Positions 1 to 6,322 of a stretch of DNA of 11,220 nucleotides are shown one piece after another. Below the pieces are notes generated by a model. That model did no database searches. It worked only from the letters and a program-made list of their open reading frames with translations, and had not been told where the DNA came from. A program made the position numbers and the translations under genes. The stretch is taken from assembly GCA_964448615.1 (NCBI GenBank), contig CAYUWH010000042.1, forward strand, positions 1 through 11,220, written 5' to 3'. Origin of the DNA: CAYUWH01 sp964448615. GTDB taxonomy: Bacteria; Patescibacteriota; Gracilibacteria; Peribacterales; Peribacteraceae. The first letter of the stretch is position 1; each line of letters starts with the position of its first letter.

Positions 1-436
1 TCTCCCCTCCCGGCATCATGCTCGGACCATTGAGTGCGCCCTCCTCTCCTCCGCTTACGCCCATACCGAAAAACCGAAACCCCTTTGCGGAGAGTTCGGC
101 TTCACGACGCTGTGTCTCCAAAAAATGACTGTTACCGCCATCAATGAGAATATCGCCCGTATCCAAGTGCGGCAACACTTCTACAATCACGTCATCGACG
201 GGCTTGCCCGCTTTCACCATCAATAAAATCGGACGCGGCGGCTTCAGTGCCTTCTTCAAATCTTCCAGTGTCTCGCAGGCAATAAATTTTCCTTCGCTGC
301 CGTGCGCGTCCATAAACTCTTTCATTTTCTCGGTTGTTCTATTGAAGACAGCAACCGTCGCACCGTTCCGGGCGGCATTACGCGCAAGGTTCGCCCCCAT
401 CGTCGAGAGACCAATCACACCGAGTTGCATTGACAT
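1..436 (-). CDS. gnd: 6-phosphogluconate dehydrogenase, N-terminal part (runs off left edge)
   Basis: Decarboxylating 6-phosphogluconate dehydrogenase converts 6-phosphogluconate and NAD(P)+ to ribulose 5-phosphate and CO2 in the cytosolic oxidative pentose phosphate pathway. About 145 N-terminal residues are visible. Numbering from the Met codon at 430, the Rossmann dinucleotide loop GVIGLSTMGANLARN is at 4-18. NRT at 30-32 is the usual NADP-type segment after the second beta strand. MVKAGKPVDD at 71-80, IDGGNSHF at 96-103 and FGMGVSGGEEGALNGPSMMPGG at about 121-142 are family signatures. The catalytic Lys region lies beyond the edge, so activity cannot be checked. ATG codons at 436 and 430 are in frame with each other; neither has a clear Shine-Dalgarno, so the start is uncertain by two residues. 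The gene is divergent from the unknown gene at 483, with 46 bp between. It is likely functionally linked to tal and tkt in this window. Confidence 0.95.
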   Translation of the reverse strand, partial: MSMQLGVIGLSTMGANLARNAARNGATVAVFNRTTEKMKEFMDAHGSEGKFIACETLEDLKKALKPPRPILLMVKAGKPVDDVIVEVLPHLDTGDILIDGGNSHFLETQRREAELSAKGFRFFGMGVSGGEEGALNGPSMMPGGE

Positions 437-482
437 AGAGAGTGCGTGAAGAGAAAGATGGACCGACCCTCCGAGTATACGC

Positions 483-1166
483 ATGAATCCCGAAGAGCAC
501 ACCCCACCGCCGGACAGTACGTCCGACAACTACGTACTGGAGCGCACGCTGAGTATACTGGCAATGACCGAGCATCCCGTCGACGATCCCGTCGCGCGCA
601 TCAGCACGCTCGCGAGAGAGCTTGCGGCATATCTTCTCGAACAAGCCAAGGATCTCCAGTACGACGGCGAGCTGCACCGACAAGCGCGGCGCGATCTGCG
701 GGACATTCTCGCCAATATCGAACAACACAATCTGTATCACGAACAGATACAAGAGCGCATCATCTACATTCTCAAGACGGTGCGCGCATCGCTGAAGATC
801 CCCCAGGAACTCAATACATCAACGGAGCAACGCATCATCGAGAGAAAGCAAAACCTTGCCGCCGAATGGGCGGAGACAATTTCGATCTTGCCCACGAAAG
901 AAGCGCGCGATGACCAAGCGCTCTCTATCTTCATCCTGGTGAATCCCATCCCCGAAACATTTTTCGACGATCAGGCGCATCAGCCCTCAGCCGTTTATCA
1001 TGTACTCCGCCAGGTGTTCGACGAAGACGGGCAACCATGGAGGGAATTGTTCAGCTCATTCCGCGGCATGATGCAGGCATTCGTGCGACGCGGCTGGCTC
1101 GGCAAACCGCTGATGAATGCCATCCTCAAACGGCGGAAACGCTATCGACAGGAGGAAGATTTCTAG
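483..1166 (+). CDS. hypothetical protein, 227 aa, soluble and helical
   Basis: I do not recognise this family. The predicted 227-residue protein has no signal peptide and no membrane segment. It looks mostly alpha-helical and highly charged: about residues 40-130 alternate acidic and basic helices, and the C-terminus is strongly basic (KRRKRYRQ) before an acidic tail. A more hydrophobic stretch (SIFILVNPIPETFF) lies near 148-161. A coding call is supported by an uninterrupted frame that fits between the divergent gnd and the convergent transaldolase, with the stop only 8 bp from the transaldolase stop. The start ATG has no Shine-Dalgarno; a GAGTAT/TATAC sequence sits directly upstream (473-480). 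Overlapping frames on both strands are shadows. The terminal helices could suit nucleic-acid or ribosome binding, but that is only a guess. Confidence 0.75.
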   Translation: MNPEEHTPPPDSTSDNYVLERTLSILAMTEHPVDDPVARISTLARELAAYLLEQAKDLQYDGELHRQARRDLRDILANIEQHNLYHEQIQERIIYILKTVRASLKIPQELNTSTEQRIIERKQNLAAEWAETISILPTKEARDDQALSIFILVNPIPETFFDDQAHQPSAVYHVLRQVFDEDGQPWRELFSSFRGMMQAFVRRGWLGKPLMNAILKRRKRYRQEEDF

Positions 1167-1174
1167 GTCAGAAC

Positions 1175-1816
1175 TTACTTCTTCGTCTTTTCCCAGTCTT
1201 CCAAAAATTTCTTGAGTCCGCTGTCTGTCAAAGGATGCTTGGCAAGCTTAGGAAACAGGTCGTATGGAATAGTGGCGATATGCGCACCAAGCTTCGCCGC
1301 TTGCGTAACATGCAAGGGATGCCGGACCGATGCGACGAGGACTTCCGTCTTGAATCCATAATGCTTCCACGCTTCCATAATGTCCGCGATCAGTAACATG
1401 CCATCTTCCGAAATATCATCGAGCCGCCCCACGAATGGACTGATGATGGTCGCGCCGGCCTTTGCGGCGAGAATGGCTTGAGAGAGGGAAAAAACAAGAG
1501 TCGTATTCGTCTTGATGCCTTTGGATTTGAAGTAGGAAAGCGCCTTCAGTCCTTCGGTCGTCATCGGGACTTTCACCACGACGTTCTTGTGCCACTTGGT
1601 GTACTCCGTGCCCTGCTTCTTCATGCCTTCAAAATCCGCCGCCGTCACCTGTGCGCTCACGCACGGCACCAATTTGCACATTGCAAGAATCGTCTGCTTG
1701 AAATCTTTGCCCTCTTTGGCGACGAGACTGGGATTGGTGGTGACACCGTCGAGGATTCCCCACGAGGCGACCTCGCGGACGTGATCGACATTGGCGGTAT
1801 CCATGAACAATTTCAT
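1175..1816 (-). CDS. tal: transaldolase, TalC/FSA-type (213 aa)
   Basis: Short transaldolase of the TalC/MipB family, which transfers a dihydroxyacetone unit between sugar phosphates (sedoheptulose 7-P + glyceraldehyde 3-P <-> erythrose 4-P + fructose 6-P) in the non-oxidative pentose phosphate pathway. Visible family features are FMDTANV at 4-10 with Asp6, TTNPSL at 26-31, the Schiff-base segment VVVKVPMTTEGLKA at 79-92 with Lys82, NTTLVFSLSQA near 104-114, SPFVGRLDD at 126-134, and ASVRHPLHV at 162-170. Residue 128 is Phe. In this family Tyr at that place favours fructose-6-phosphate aldolase and Phe favours transaldolase, so transaldolase is the better call. The length is normal for the family. 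The start at 1816 was chosen because the protein begins at the beta-barrel there; a longer reading to 1858 would overlap the upstream gene. It lies 31 bp downstream of the SLH gene on the same strand and may be co-transcribed with it. Confidence 0.95.
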   Translation of the reverse strand: MKLFMDTANVDHVREVASWGILDGVTTNPSLVAKEGKDFKQTILAMCKLVPCVSAQVTAADFEGMKKQGTEYTKWHKNVVVKVPMTTEGLKALSYFKSKGIKTNTTLVFSLSQAILAAKAGATIISPFVGRLDDISEDGMLLIADIMEAWKHYGFKTEVLVASVRHPLHVTQAAKLGAHIATIPYDLFPKLAKHPLTDSGLKKFLEDWEKTKK

Positions 1817-1817
1817 A

Positions 1818-1850
1818 AATTGAAAATTAAGAAGTAATAATTGAAAATTA
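1818..1850. repeat. two 12-bp AT-rich direct repeats before tal
   Basis: AATTGAAAATTA occurs at 1818-1829 and again at 1839-1850, a 21-bp period. The second copy overlaps the stop codon of the SLH gene; the first lies just before the tal start codon. The stretch is far more AT-rich than the surrounding coding DNA. It could be a regulator site, a simple-sequence insertion or chance. Confidence 0.6.
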
Positions 1851-2732
1851 TTCCACAATGATCGTGCCCGTATCGGAAGGCTTGAGGTGATTGTGATAGT
1901 GATACGTGCCCTTCGTCATGAACTGGAACTTGTACCAACCGTTCGTGCCCACCGATTCCAGTGCGTTCATGGAAGGATAGCTCGTATGCGTCGGNNNNNN
2001 NNNNNNNNNNNNNNNNNNNNNNNNNNNNNNNNNNNNNNNNNNNNNNNNNNNNNNNNNNNNNNNNNNNNNNNNNNNNNNNNNNNNNNNNNNNNNNCTCCAT
2101 GCATCACGAGCGACAAGCACGATCTTCACGGCTTCCGCACGATTTAATCTCTCATCGGGACGGAAGGTTGTGCGCACGCATGTTTGCGCACTCCGGCAGT
2201 GCTCTGCTCGGCCATCTCCGACCATGATGTCATCGATGGTCACTGCTTCAATCGCAAGCGCGTGTTCATGATTCATACTGACATCCGTGTAATCGTTGAG
2301 ATCTTCCAAGTCCTTCGGATGAACGTCATAGGCATCAGTGACCATTTGCGCCATTTCCGCGCGCGTCGCGGGACGATCAAGCGAAGAGCGTGTGAGGACG
2401 AGATGGAAATCCGCCTCGACCGCTGCATCGGCATAGCGCTGCGCCCAGTGCCCCTGGAACACGCTGTCCGTACGTAAAGCATCCGCAGGGAATCGCGAAG
2501 ATTCCATCGTCATTTTTAATGCTTCTGCAATCGTGAGACTGTTGCCCGGACCAAACTCCCCCGTCAGACGCCCCTGACTATCGGTGTACCCGCTGACAAT
2601 CCCATCATCTGCAGCTTTATAGACATAGTCCGCATACCACACACTATCGGGTACGTCGTAAAAACGAACTGTCGCAGCGAGTGCAGCAAGAGGAAGCGAG
2701 AGTGCAACGAAAGCAAGAACATGTTTTGTCAT
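1848..2732 (-). CDS. secreted S-layer-homology protein with C-terminal cupredoxin-like domain (internal gap)
   Basis: Probable cell-surface protein. Residues 1-20 form a signal peptide (hydrophobic core, Ala-Leu-Ala-Ala end). Three SLH-like repeats follow: about 24-76 (FYDVPDSVWYADYVYKAADDG, then a conserved E-A-L-K), about 91-135 (GHWAQRYADAAVEADF, then RPATRAEMAQMV) and about 148-208 (YTDVSMNHEHALAIEAV, then FRPDERLNRAEAVKIVL). SLH domains normally bind cell-wall polysaccharide. After the 100-N gap the frame ends in PTHTSYP, then GTYHYHNHLKPSDTGTIIVE, which resembles the last strands of a small cupredoxin-like domain. The expected copper Cys is not visible; a His cluster occupies the site. 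The halves are in frame only if the gap is 100 or another multiple of 3, so the fusion is an inference. The start at 2732 has TAGGAT 6 nt upstream. It is divergent from the C39-like lipoprotein and upstream of tal. Confidence 0.8.
   Translation of the reverse strand: MTKHVLAFVALSLPLAALAATVRFYDVPDSVWYADYVYKAADDGIVSGYTDSQGRLTGEFGPGNSLTIAEALKMTMESSRFPADALRTDSVFQGHWAQRYADAAVEADFHLVLTRSSLDRPATRAEMAQMVTDAYDVHPKDLEDLNDYTDVSMNHEHALAIEAVTIDDIMVGDGRAEHCRSAQTCVRTTFRPDERLNRAEAVKIVLVARDAWXXXXXXXXXXXXXXXXXXXXXXXXXXXXXXXXXXPTHTSYPSMNALESVGTNGWYKFQFMTKGTYHYHNHLKPSDTGTIIVE
1995..2094. other. assembly gap (100 N)
   Basis: Exactly 100 N, the conventional placeholder for a scaffold gap of unknown size. It falls inside the SLH/cupredoxin-like gene. 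Confidence 0.97.
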
Positions 2733-2738
2733 GGCCGT

Positions 2739-2744
2739 ATCCTA
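2739..2744 (-). promoter_or_regulatory. candidate -10 box of the SLH gene
   Basis: TAGGAT on the minus strand ends 6 nt before the ATG at 2732, which would place the transcript start at or next to the start codon (leaderless mRNA). It matches TATAAT at 4 of 6 positions. No -35 box was identified. A GGAG lies further upstream (2747-2750), rather far for a Shine-Dalgarno. Confidence 0.35.
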
Positions 2745-2764
2745 CTCTCCGGCTCTGGAGCATG

Positions 2765-2770
2765 TACACT
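2765..2770 (+). promoter_or_regulatory. candidate -10 box of the C39-like lipoprotein gene
   Basis: TACACT lies 6 nt before the ATG at 2777, again implying a leaderless mRNA. It matches TATAAT at 4 of 6 positions. No Shine-Dalgarno is present in the interval. Confidence 0.4.
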
Positions 2771-2776
2771 GGATGC

Positions 2777-3499
2777 ATGAGAAATTCCCTTGCGATCACC
2801 GTCACTCTCAGCGCCTTGCTCGTTGGATGCACCGCTGCCCCAGACGTCGTCTTCACCGCGCCGCAAGACACCGCACCCGCGCCACAGGAAGAAATTGCAG
2901 ACGACCACGATGATCTTGCAGAAGAATCTTTGGTACCCGAAAGCGTACAAATTCGCATGACGTTTGTTCCGCAAGCGCCATTCGCCAATTGGGATGAAGC
3001 CCATGGAGAAGCGTGCGAAGAAATGAGTCTGATCTTGGTTCATCACTATTTAAAAGGAACGCCGCTCTCGTTTGAGCAAGCCGAGCAGGAGTTGCAGGCG
3101 CTGCTGAAGTGGGAAACAGAAAACGGCTATGACATCGATGTGACGGCGGAAGAGGTCGCGCAAATCGCAAGAGACTACTACGGACACGAAGCGAAGGCAG
3201 TGACCAACATCACAATCGACGATATCAAGAAAGAAGTCGCCCAGGGAAACCCTGTGATTGTCCCCGCAGCAGGACGCAAACTTGGCAATCCGTATTTCAG
3301 CGGCGCGGGCCCGTGGTATCACATGCTCGTCGTCACAGGATTTGACAACGATGAATTCGTCACGCACGACGTCGGCACCAAGCGCGGCGAGAACTATCGC
3401 TATGACCAACATGTCTTCTTCGACGCCATCCATGATTGGACGGGCGTAAAAGAGGAAATCGAGAAAGGACCAAAGGCGATGGTGGTGGTGACGAATTGA
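2777..3499 (+). CDS. lipoprotein with C39-like papain-fold cysteine peptidase domain
   Basis: 240-residue exported protein. Residues 1-18 form a lipoprotein signal with lipobox LVGC (Cys18). An acidic, Pro/Ala-rich linker runs to about residue 58. The rest fits the Peptidase_C39_2-type papain-like fold: VPQAPF at 64-69 (Gln66 as oxyanion residue), EACEEM at 78-83 with nucleophile Cys80, GPWYHMLVVTGFD at 178-190 with His182, and THDVG at 196-200 with Asp198 as candidate third residue. All catalytic positions appear intact. Members cleave peptides or cell-wall peptides, but the substrate cannot be told from sequence. The start at 2777 was chosen because the signal peptide begins there; the upstream in-frame ATG at 2762 would add residues lacking signal character. 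It is divergent from the SLH gene with a 44-bp shared upstream region, so the two may form a surface module. Confidence 0.88.
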   Translation: MRNSLAITVTLSALLVGCTAAPDVVFTAPQDTAPAPQEEIADDHDDLAEESLVPESVQIRMTFVPQAPFANWDEAHGEACEEMSLILVHHYLKGTPLSFEQAEQELQALLKWETENGYDIDVTAEEVAQIARDYYGHEAKAVTNITIDDIKKEVAQGNPVIVPAAGRKLGNPYFSGAGPWYHMLVVTGFDNDEFVTHDVGTKRGENYRYDQHVFFDAIHDWTGVKEEIEKGPKAMVVVTN

Positions 3500-3540
3500 G
3501 GAGTCCGAAGAAGCCGAGGAAACCGAAGAGTCCGAGGAGT
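3496..3540 (+). repeat. 9-bp tandem repeat, about five units
   Basis: Four units of the type CCGARGARN (CCGAAGAAG, CCGAGGAAA, CCGAAGAGT, CCGAGGAGT) fill 3505-3540. A diverged fifth unit (TTGAGGAGT) at 3496-3504 overlaps the stop codon of the C39-like gene. The array lies between the ends of two convergent genes and has no hairpin-plus-T-run terminator. Confidence 0.7.
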
Positions 3541-3561
3541 GCTACCACACAGCCGATGCGC

Positions 3562-3888
3562 TTAATGCAGTTTTCCTCCGACCGGCACTTCGCGATCCGG
3601 TTGAATGAGGACCACGTTGCCTTCAGCATCCGTGACACCCAACGTCAGCACCTCGGAGAAATGCTTCCCGATTTGCCGCGGCGGGAAATTCACGACACCC
3701 AGAACATGCTTGCCCACCAGCTCGGGACCTTCATACAACGGCTTGAGTTTCGCGAGCGATTTCTTCTCCCCGATTTCCGGACCAAAATCGATCTTCAAAA
3801 TGTGCGTCGAATACTTTCCTTCGAGAAACGGTTCGATGGAGAGCACACGCCCCACGCGAATGTCGATCGCCTGAAATTGTTCGAACGT
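3562..3888 (-). CDS. csaA: CsaA-type tRNA-binding protein (start lies in gap)
   Basis: The visible 108 residues form an almost complete CsaA-like OB-fold tRNA-binding domain: FEQFQAIDIRVGRVLSIEPF at the N side, then LKIDFGPEIGEKKSLAKL, VNFPPRQIGKHFSEVLTLGV and a C-terminal VLIQPDREVPVGGKLH. CsaA binds tRNA and has been described as a chaperone linked to protein export. The NFPP motif and the length (CsaA is about 110 residues) argue against the related C-terminal domain of methionyl-tRNA synthetase. Only a few N-terminal residues should be missing, so the start codon is probably within the first 20 bases of the gap. If the gap really were 100 bp, the frame would stay open to an ATG at 4029 and give a 155-residue protein, but that is untestable here. 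It is convergent with the C39-like lipoprotein gene and probably divergent from transketolase. Confidence 0.88.
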   Translation of the reverse strand, partial: TFEQFQAIDIRVGRVLSIEPFLEGKYSTHILKIDFGPEIGEKKSLAKLKPLYEGPELVGKHVLGVVNFPPRQIGKHFSEVLTLGVTDAEGNVVLIQPDREVPVGGKLH

Positions 3889-3988
3889 NNNNNNNNNNNN
3901 NNNNNNNNNNNNNNNNNNNNNNNNNNNNNNNNNNNNNNNNNNNNNNNNNNNNNNNNNNNNNNNNNNNNNNNNNNNNNNNNNNNNNNNN
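3889..3988. other. assembly gap (100 N)
   Basis: Exactly 100 N of unknown true length between the 5' end of csaA and the upstream region of transketolase. It hides the csaA start and probably promoters; it could also hide another small gene. In 3989-4069 I see no convincing gene or promoter, only the transketolase ribosome binding site. Confidence 0.97.
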
Positions 3989-4056
3989 CGCCCCTCCGCC
4001 AAGACTCTCATTGGAAAAGATCCTTCCATCGTTCCCCTTTCCGCTCAACGCGTACT

Positions 4057-4061
4057 AGGAG
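4057..4061 (+). promoter_or_regulatory. ribosome binding site of transketolase
   Basis: AGGAG lies 8 nt before the ATG at 4070. It supports that codon over the adjacent ATG at 4073 and is the clearest Shine-Dalgarno in the window, where most genes lack one. Confidence 0.7.
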
Positions 4062-4069
4062 CAGAATCC

Positions 4070-6322
4070 ATGATGGAGACGATATGGATCGGACCGGAGG
4101 AAGGAAAGAAACTTTCGAAAGATGATCTCCGCGCGTATGAGCTGGCACACACGATCATGAAATATCTCTGCATCGAAGGACCGACGAAACACAAATCCGG
4201 ACACCCAGGCGGCCCTCTCTCAAGTTTCACCTTTGCCTACGGACTTCTGCGCCGCCGCGACCCGAAAGTCGATAGCGCATTGCGCATGAGTGCAGGACAT
4301 CTCTCGCTGCTCGCCTACGGCCTGCAGTATCTCGGAGGAAAAGAAGGCAATGATCCTCGTCTGCAAACTCCACAAGCCATTATCGAACACTTCCGCACTC
4401 CGGGCGGACTTCCTGGCCATGCAGAAGCCGGCATCGGCGATATTCCGTTCGGCTGCGGCCCACTCGGCAAAGGCGTAAGCAATGCGCTCGGTCACGCGCT
4501 CGGCTGGAAGCTGCGCAAACAGAAAGGGATTACGGACGTGTTGATGGGCGATGGCGATTCGCAAGAAGGGCAAATCATGGAAGCCGCGCGTCTCGCTTCC
4601 AAACTTCAGGTCGATACGCTGATGGTGCATGTGGACCTCAATGATATTCAACTCAGCGGCATTCCTTCCAAAGTGGCGGCAGCGGATCTCGCCAAGATGT
4701 TTCAGGGCATGGGCTGGGCCGTCATCGAAGTGCAAAACGGCAATGATCCCGCGCAAGTAGAAGCCGCCCTCGATGCCGCCGATGCACTCGTCGGCAAGGG
4801 CCGCCCCATCATTCTCTGCTACTACACGACAATGGGCTTTGGCGTGGAGACGATGGAAAAAGCATCCAATGCCGGAAAAGCGGACTACCACGGCACGCCG
4901 ATGAAGGATGAGCTTGCAAAAGCGGAGCTCGCAAAATTGCCGCCACTCGATGACGTTATCAACGAATACGAACCGATCCGCAAAGCCCTGAGCAAGAAGT
5001 ATCAGAACGCACTGCCGGCATCGGAAGTATTACACGCCCCGAAGCACGGAACGCGCACGATCACGAAAGAAAAAGGAGCCGCTCGCAAAGATTTCGGTGC
5101 CGTGCACATCAAAAACATGATGAAGTCCGACCCGCGCATCGTCGTGCTGCACGGCGATCTCGCAGGTTCGGGCGGTTTTGATGAAGTGGAAAAGGAATTC
5201 CCTGAGCGCGTGATCAACTGCGGTGCGGCCGAAGCGAACATGTACATGGTCGCGGCCGGCATGCGTCAGGCGGGTTTGCTGCCTGTCACATACACGTTCG
5301 CGGCATTCGGCACCAACGAAGCGCGCGCGAATGCGCGTCTCATCGATATCAATGCCGGACACGTCCCCTGCTCCGTGCTGCACGATTGCACGCACTCGGG
5401 CTTGAGCGTTGGCGAAGACGGGGAAACGCACCAAGAGCGCAACTATCTGAATATTCCCTTCGACCATACGCAAATCTGGATGCCCGCCGATTCCAATCAA
5501 GCGGGCGCGATGGCAGAGAAAGGATTGGACCTTGTCGCGGAAGGCACGCAGAGCGTTTATGTATTTTCCCCACGCTCGGGTCAGCCGCAATTGATGAGCC
5601 CGGACGGCTCGGTGATCTACGACGAAAAGTATGTGTACAACGGTGCCATTGACCTCGTATTCGGTGCCGATGATTTCACGGATAAAGTCACGATTCTTGC
5701 AACGGGACAATGCGTGCACGATGCGCTTGCCGCTGCGAAAGAATTAGCGGATGGAGAAGAACCGCTTCAAGTCCGCGTGCTGAATGTGTCTTGCATTCGT
5801 CCGATCGATGCCGCAACCGTCGTCAAAGCCGCCCTTGAAACGCTGCATCTTGTCGTGGTGGAAGATCACCACAGCGAAGGGGGTCTCGCATCACAAGTCG
5901 CCGATCTGATCGCGGACTTCCAGCTTCCGTGCTCCCTGCGACGCCTCGGGGTGAATCACTACTTCCCTTCCGGTCCGGCGGATGATCTGAAGTTTCTCGC
6001 AGGACTCGACAGCGAAAGCATTATCGATGCCGTGCTGGATGAAGTACGCGTGGAAGTGCACGGCGGAGAAGATGCGCTTGTCAGCTGCATCTTCGGCTTC
6101 ATGCATCATCTCTCGCTCAGCCGCTTCCGCATCCAGACAAAGCCATATGTGGAAAAACTGCTCCATGAACCTGGTTATCTGGAATCGCTCCGGGAATTCT
6201 GGAAAGGTCGCGACGTGCCCGCCGATCAAATGCCCAAAACCGTGGAGCTTCGCCAAAAACTCGGCGAAGCACACGCATTCGGCGCCAATAAGCTGATGGA
6301 CGACCTCAAGGAGGAAGAATAA
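4070..6322 (+). CDS. tkt: transketolase with C-terminal extension (750 aa)
   Basis: Thiamine-diphosphate enzyme moving two-carbon ketol units between sugar phosphates, linking the pentose phosphate pathway to glycolysis. The ThDP-binding domain is N-terminal: KSGHPGGPL at 42-50, LPGHAEAG at 114-121, and the cofactor motif from GDGDSQEG (160-167) to Asn191 in VDLNDIQLSG. The pyrimidine domain starts near 340: HGDLAGSGGFDEVEKEFPER, INCGAAEANM at 382-391 with the predicted catalytic Glu388, TYTFAAFG at 407-414 and HSGLSVGEDGETHQ at 442-455. The C-terminal domain runs from about 525 to 662 (ATGQCVHDA, VEDHHSEGG, RRLGVNHYF). Usual transketolases are about 620-670 residues and end near residue 662 here. 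The remaining 88 residues (663-750) are a charged helical extension I do not recognise. It is preceded by AGGAG. Its stop directly abuts the stop of the convergent NUDIX gene. Confidence 0.96.
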   Translation: MMETIWIGPEEGKKLSKDDLRAYELAHTIMKYLCIEGPTKHKSGHPGGPLSSFTFAYGLLRRRDPKVDSALRMSAGHLSLLAYGLQYLGGKEGNDPRLQTPQAIIEHFRTPGGLPGHAEAGIGDIPFGCGPLGKGVSNALGHALGWKLRKQKGITDVLMGDGDSQEGQIMEAARLASKLQVDTLMVHVDLNDIQLSGIPSKVAAADLAKMFQGMGWAVIEVQNGNDPAQVEAALDAADALVGKGRPIILCYYTTMGFGVETMEKASNAGKADYHGTPMKDELAKAELAKLPPLDDVINEYEPIRKALSKKYQNALPASEVLHAPKHGTRTITKEKGAARKDFGAVHIKNMMKSDPRIVVLHGDLAGSGGFDEVEKEFPERVINCGAAEANMYMVAAGMRQAGLLPVTYTFAAFGTNEARANARLIDINAGHVPCSVLHDCTHSGLSVGEDGETHQERNYLNIPFDHTQIWMPADSNQAGAMAEKGLDLVAEGTQSVYVFSPRSGQPQLMSPDGSVIYDEKYVYNGAIDLVFGADDFTDKVTILATGQCVHDALAAAKELADGEEPLQVRVLNVSCIRPIDAATVVKAALETLHLVVVEDHHSEGGLASQVADLIADFQLPCSLRRLGVNHYFPSGPADDLKFLAGLDSESIIDAVLDEVRVEVHGGEDALVSCIFGFMHHLSLSRFRIQTKPYVEKLLHEPGYLESLREFWKGRDVPADQMPKTVELRQKLGEAHAFGANKLMDDLKEEE

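Noticed and set aside
378..752. 124-aa minus-strand frame
   Set aside because: Overlaps both gnd and the 227-aa gene and has no family features; shadow frame.
446..913. 155-aa plus-strand frame overlapping the 227-aa gene
   Set aside because: Arg/His-rich composition typical of a shadow frame in GC-rich DNA; the overlapping 483-1166 frame fits its neighbours better.
1155..1195. GAAGA/TCTTC pairing followed by a short T-rich run as a terminator between the 227-aa gene and tal
   Set aside because: The stem is only 5 bp with a loop of about 20 nt, and the T-rich stretch is part of the tal coding sequence.
3989..4029. Possible minus-strand gene start (ATG at 4029 preceded by GGGG) giving a longer csaA or another small gene
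   Set aside because: Only 41 bases are readable before the gap of unknown length, so the frame cannot be followed. CsaA needs only a few more residues.
3436..4125. 229-aa plus-strand frame through the gap
   Set aside because: Antisense to csaA, crosses 100 N and overlaps the transketolase start; no domain features.
4220..4891. 223-aa minus-strand frame inside transketolase
   Set aside because: Antisense shadow of a strongly conserved enzyme gene.
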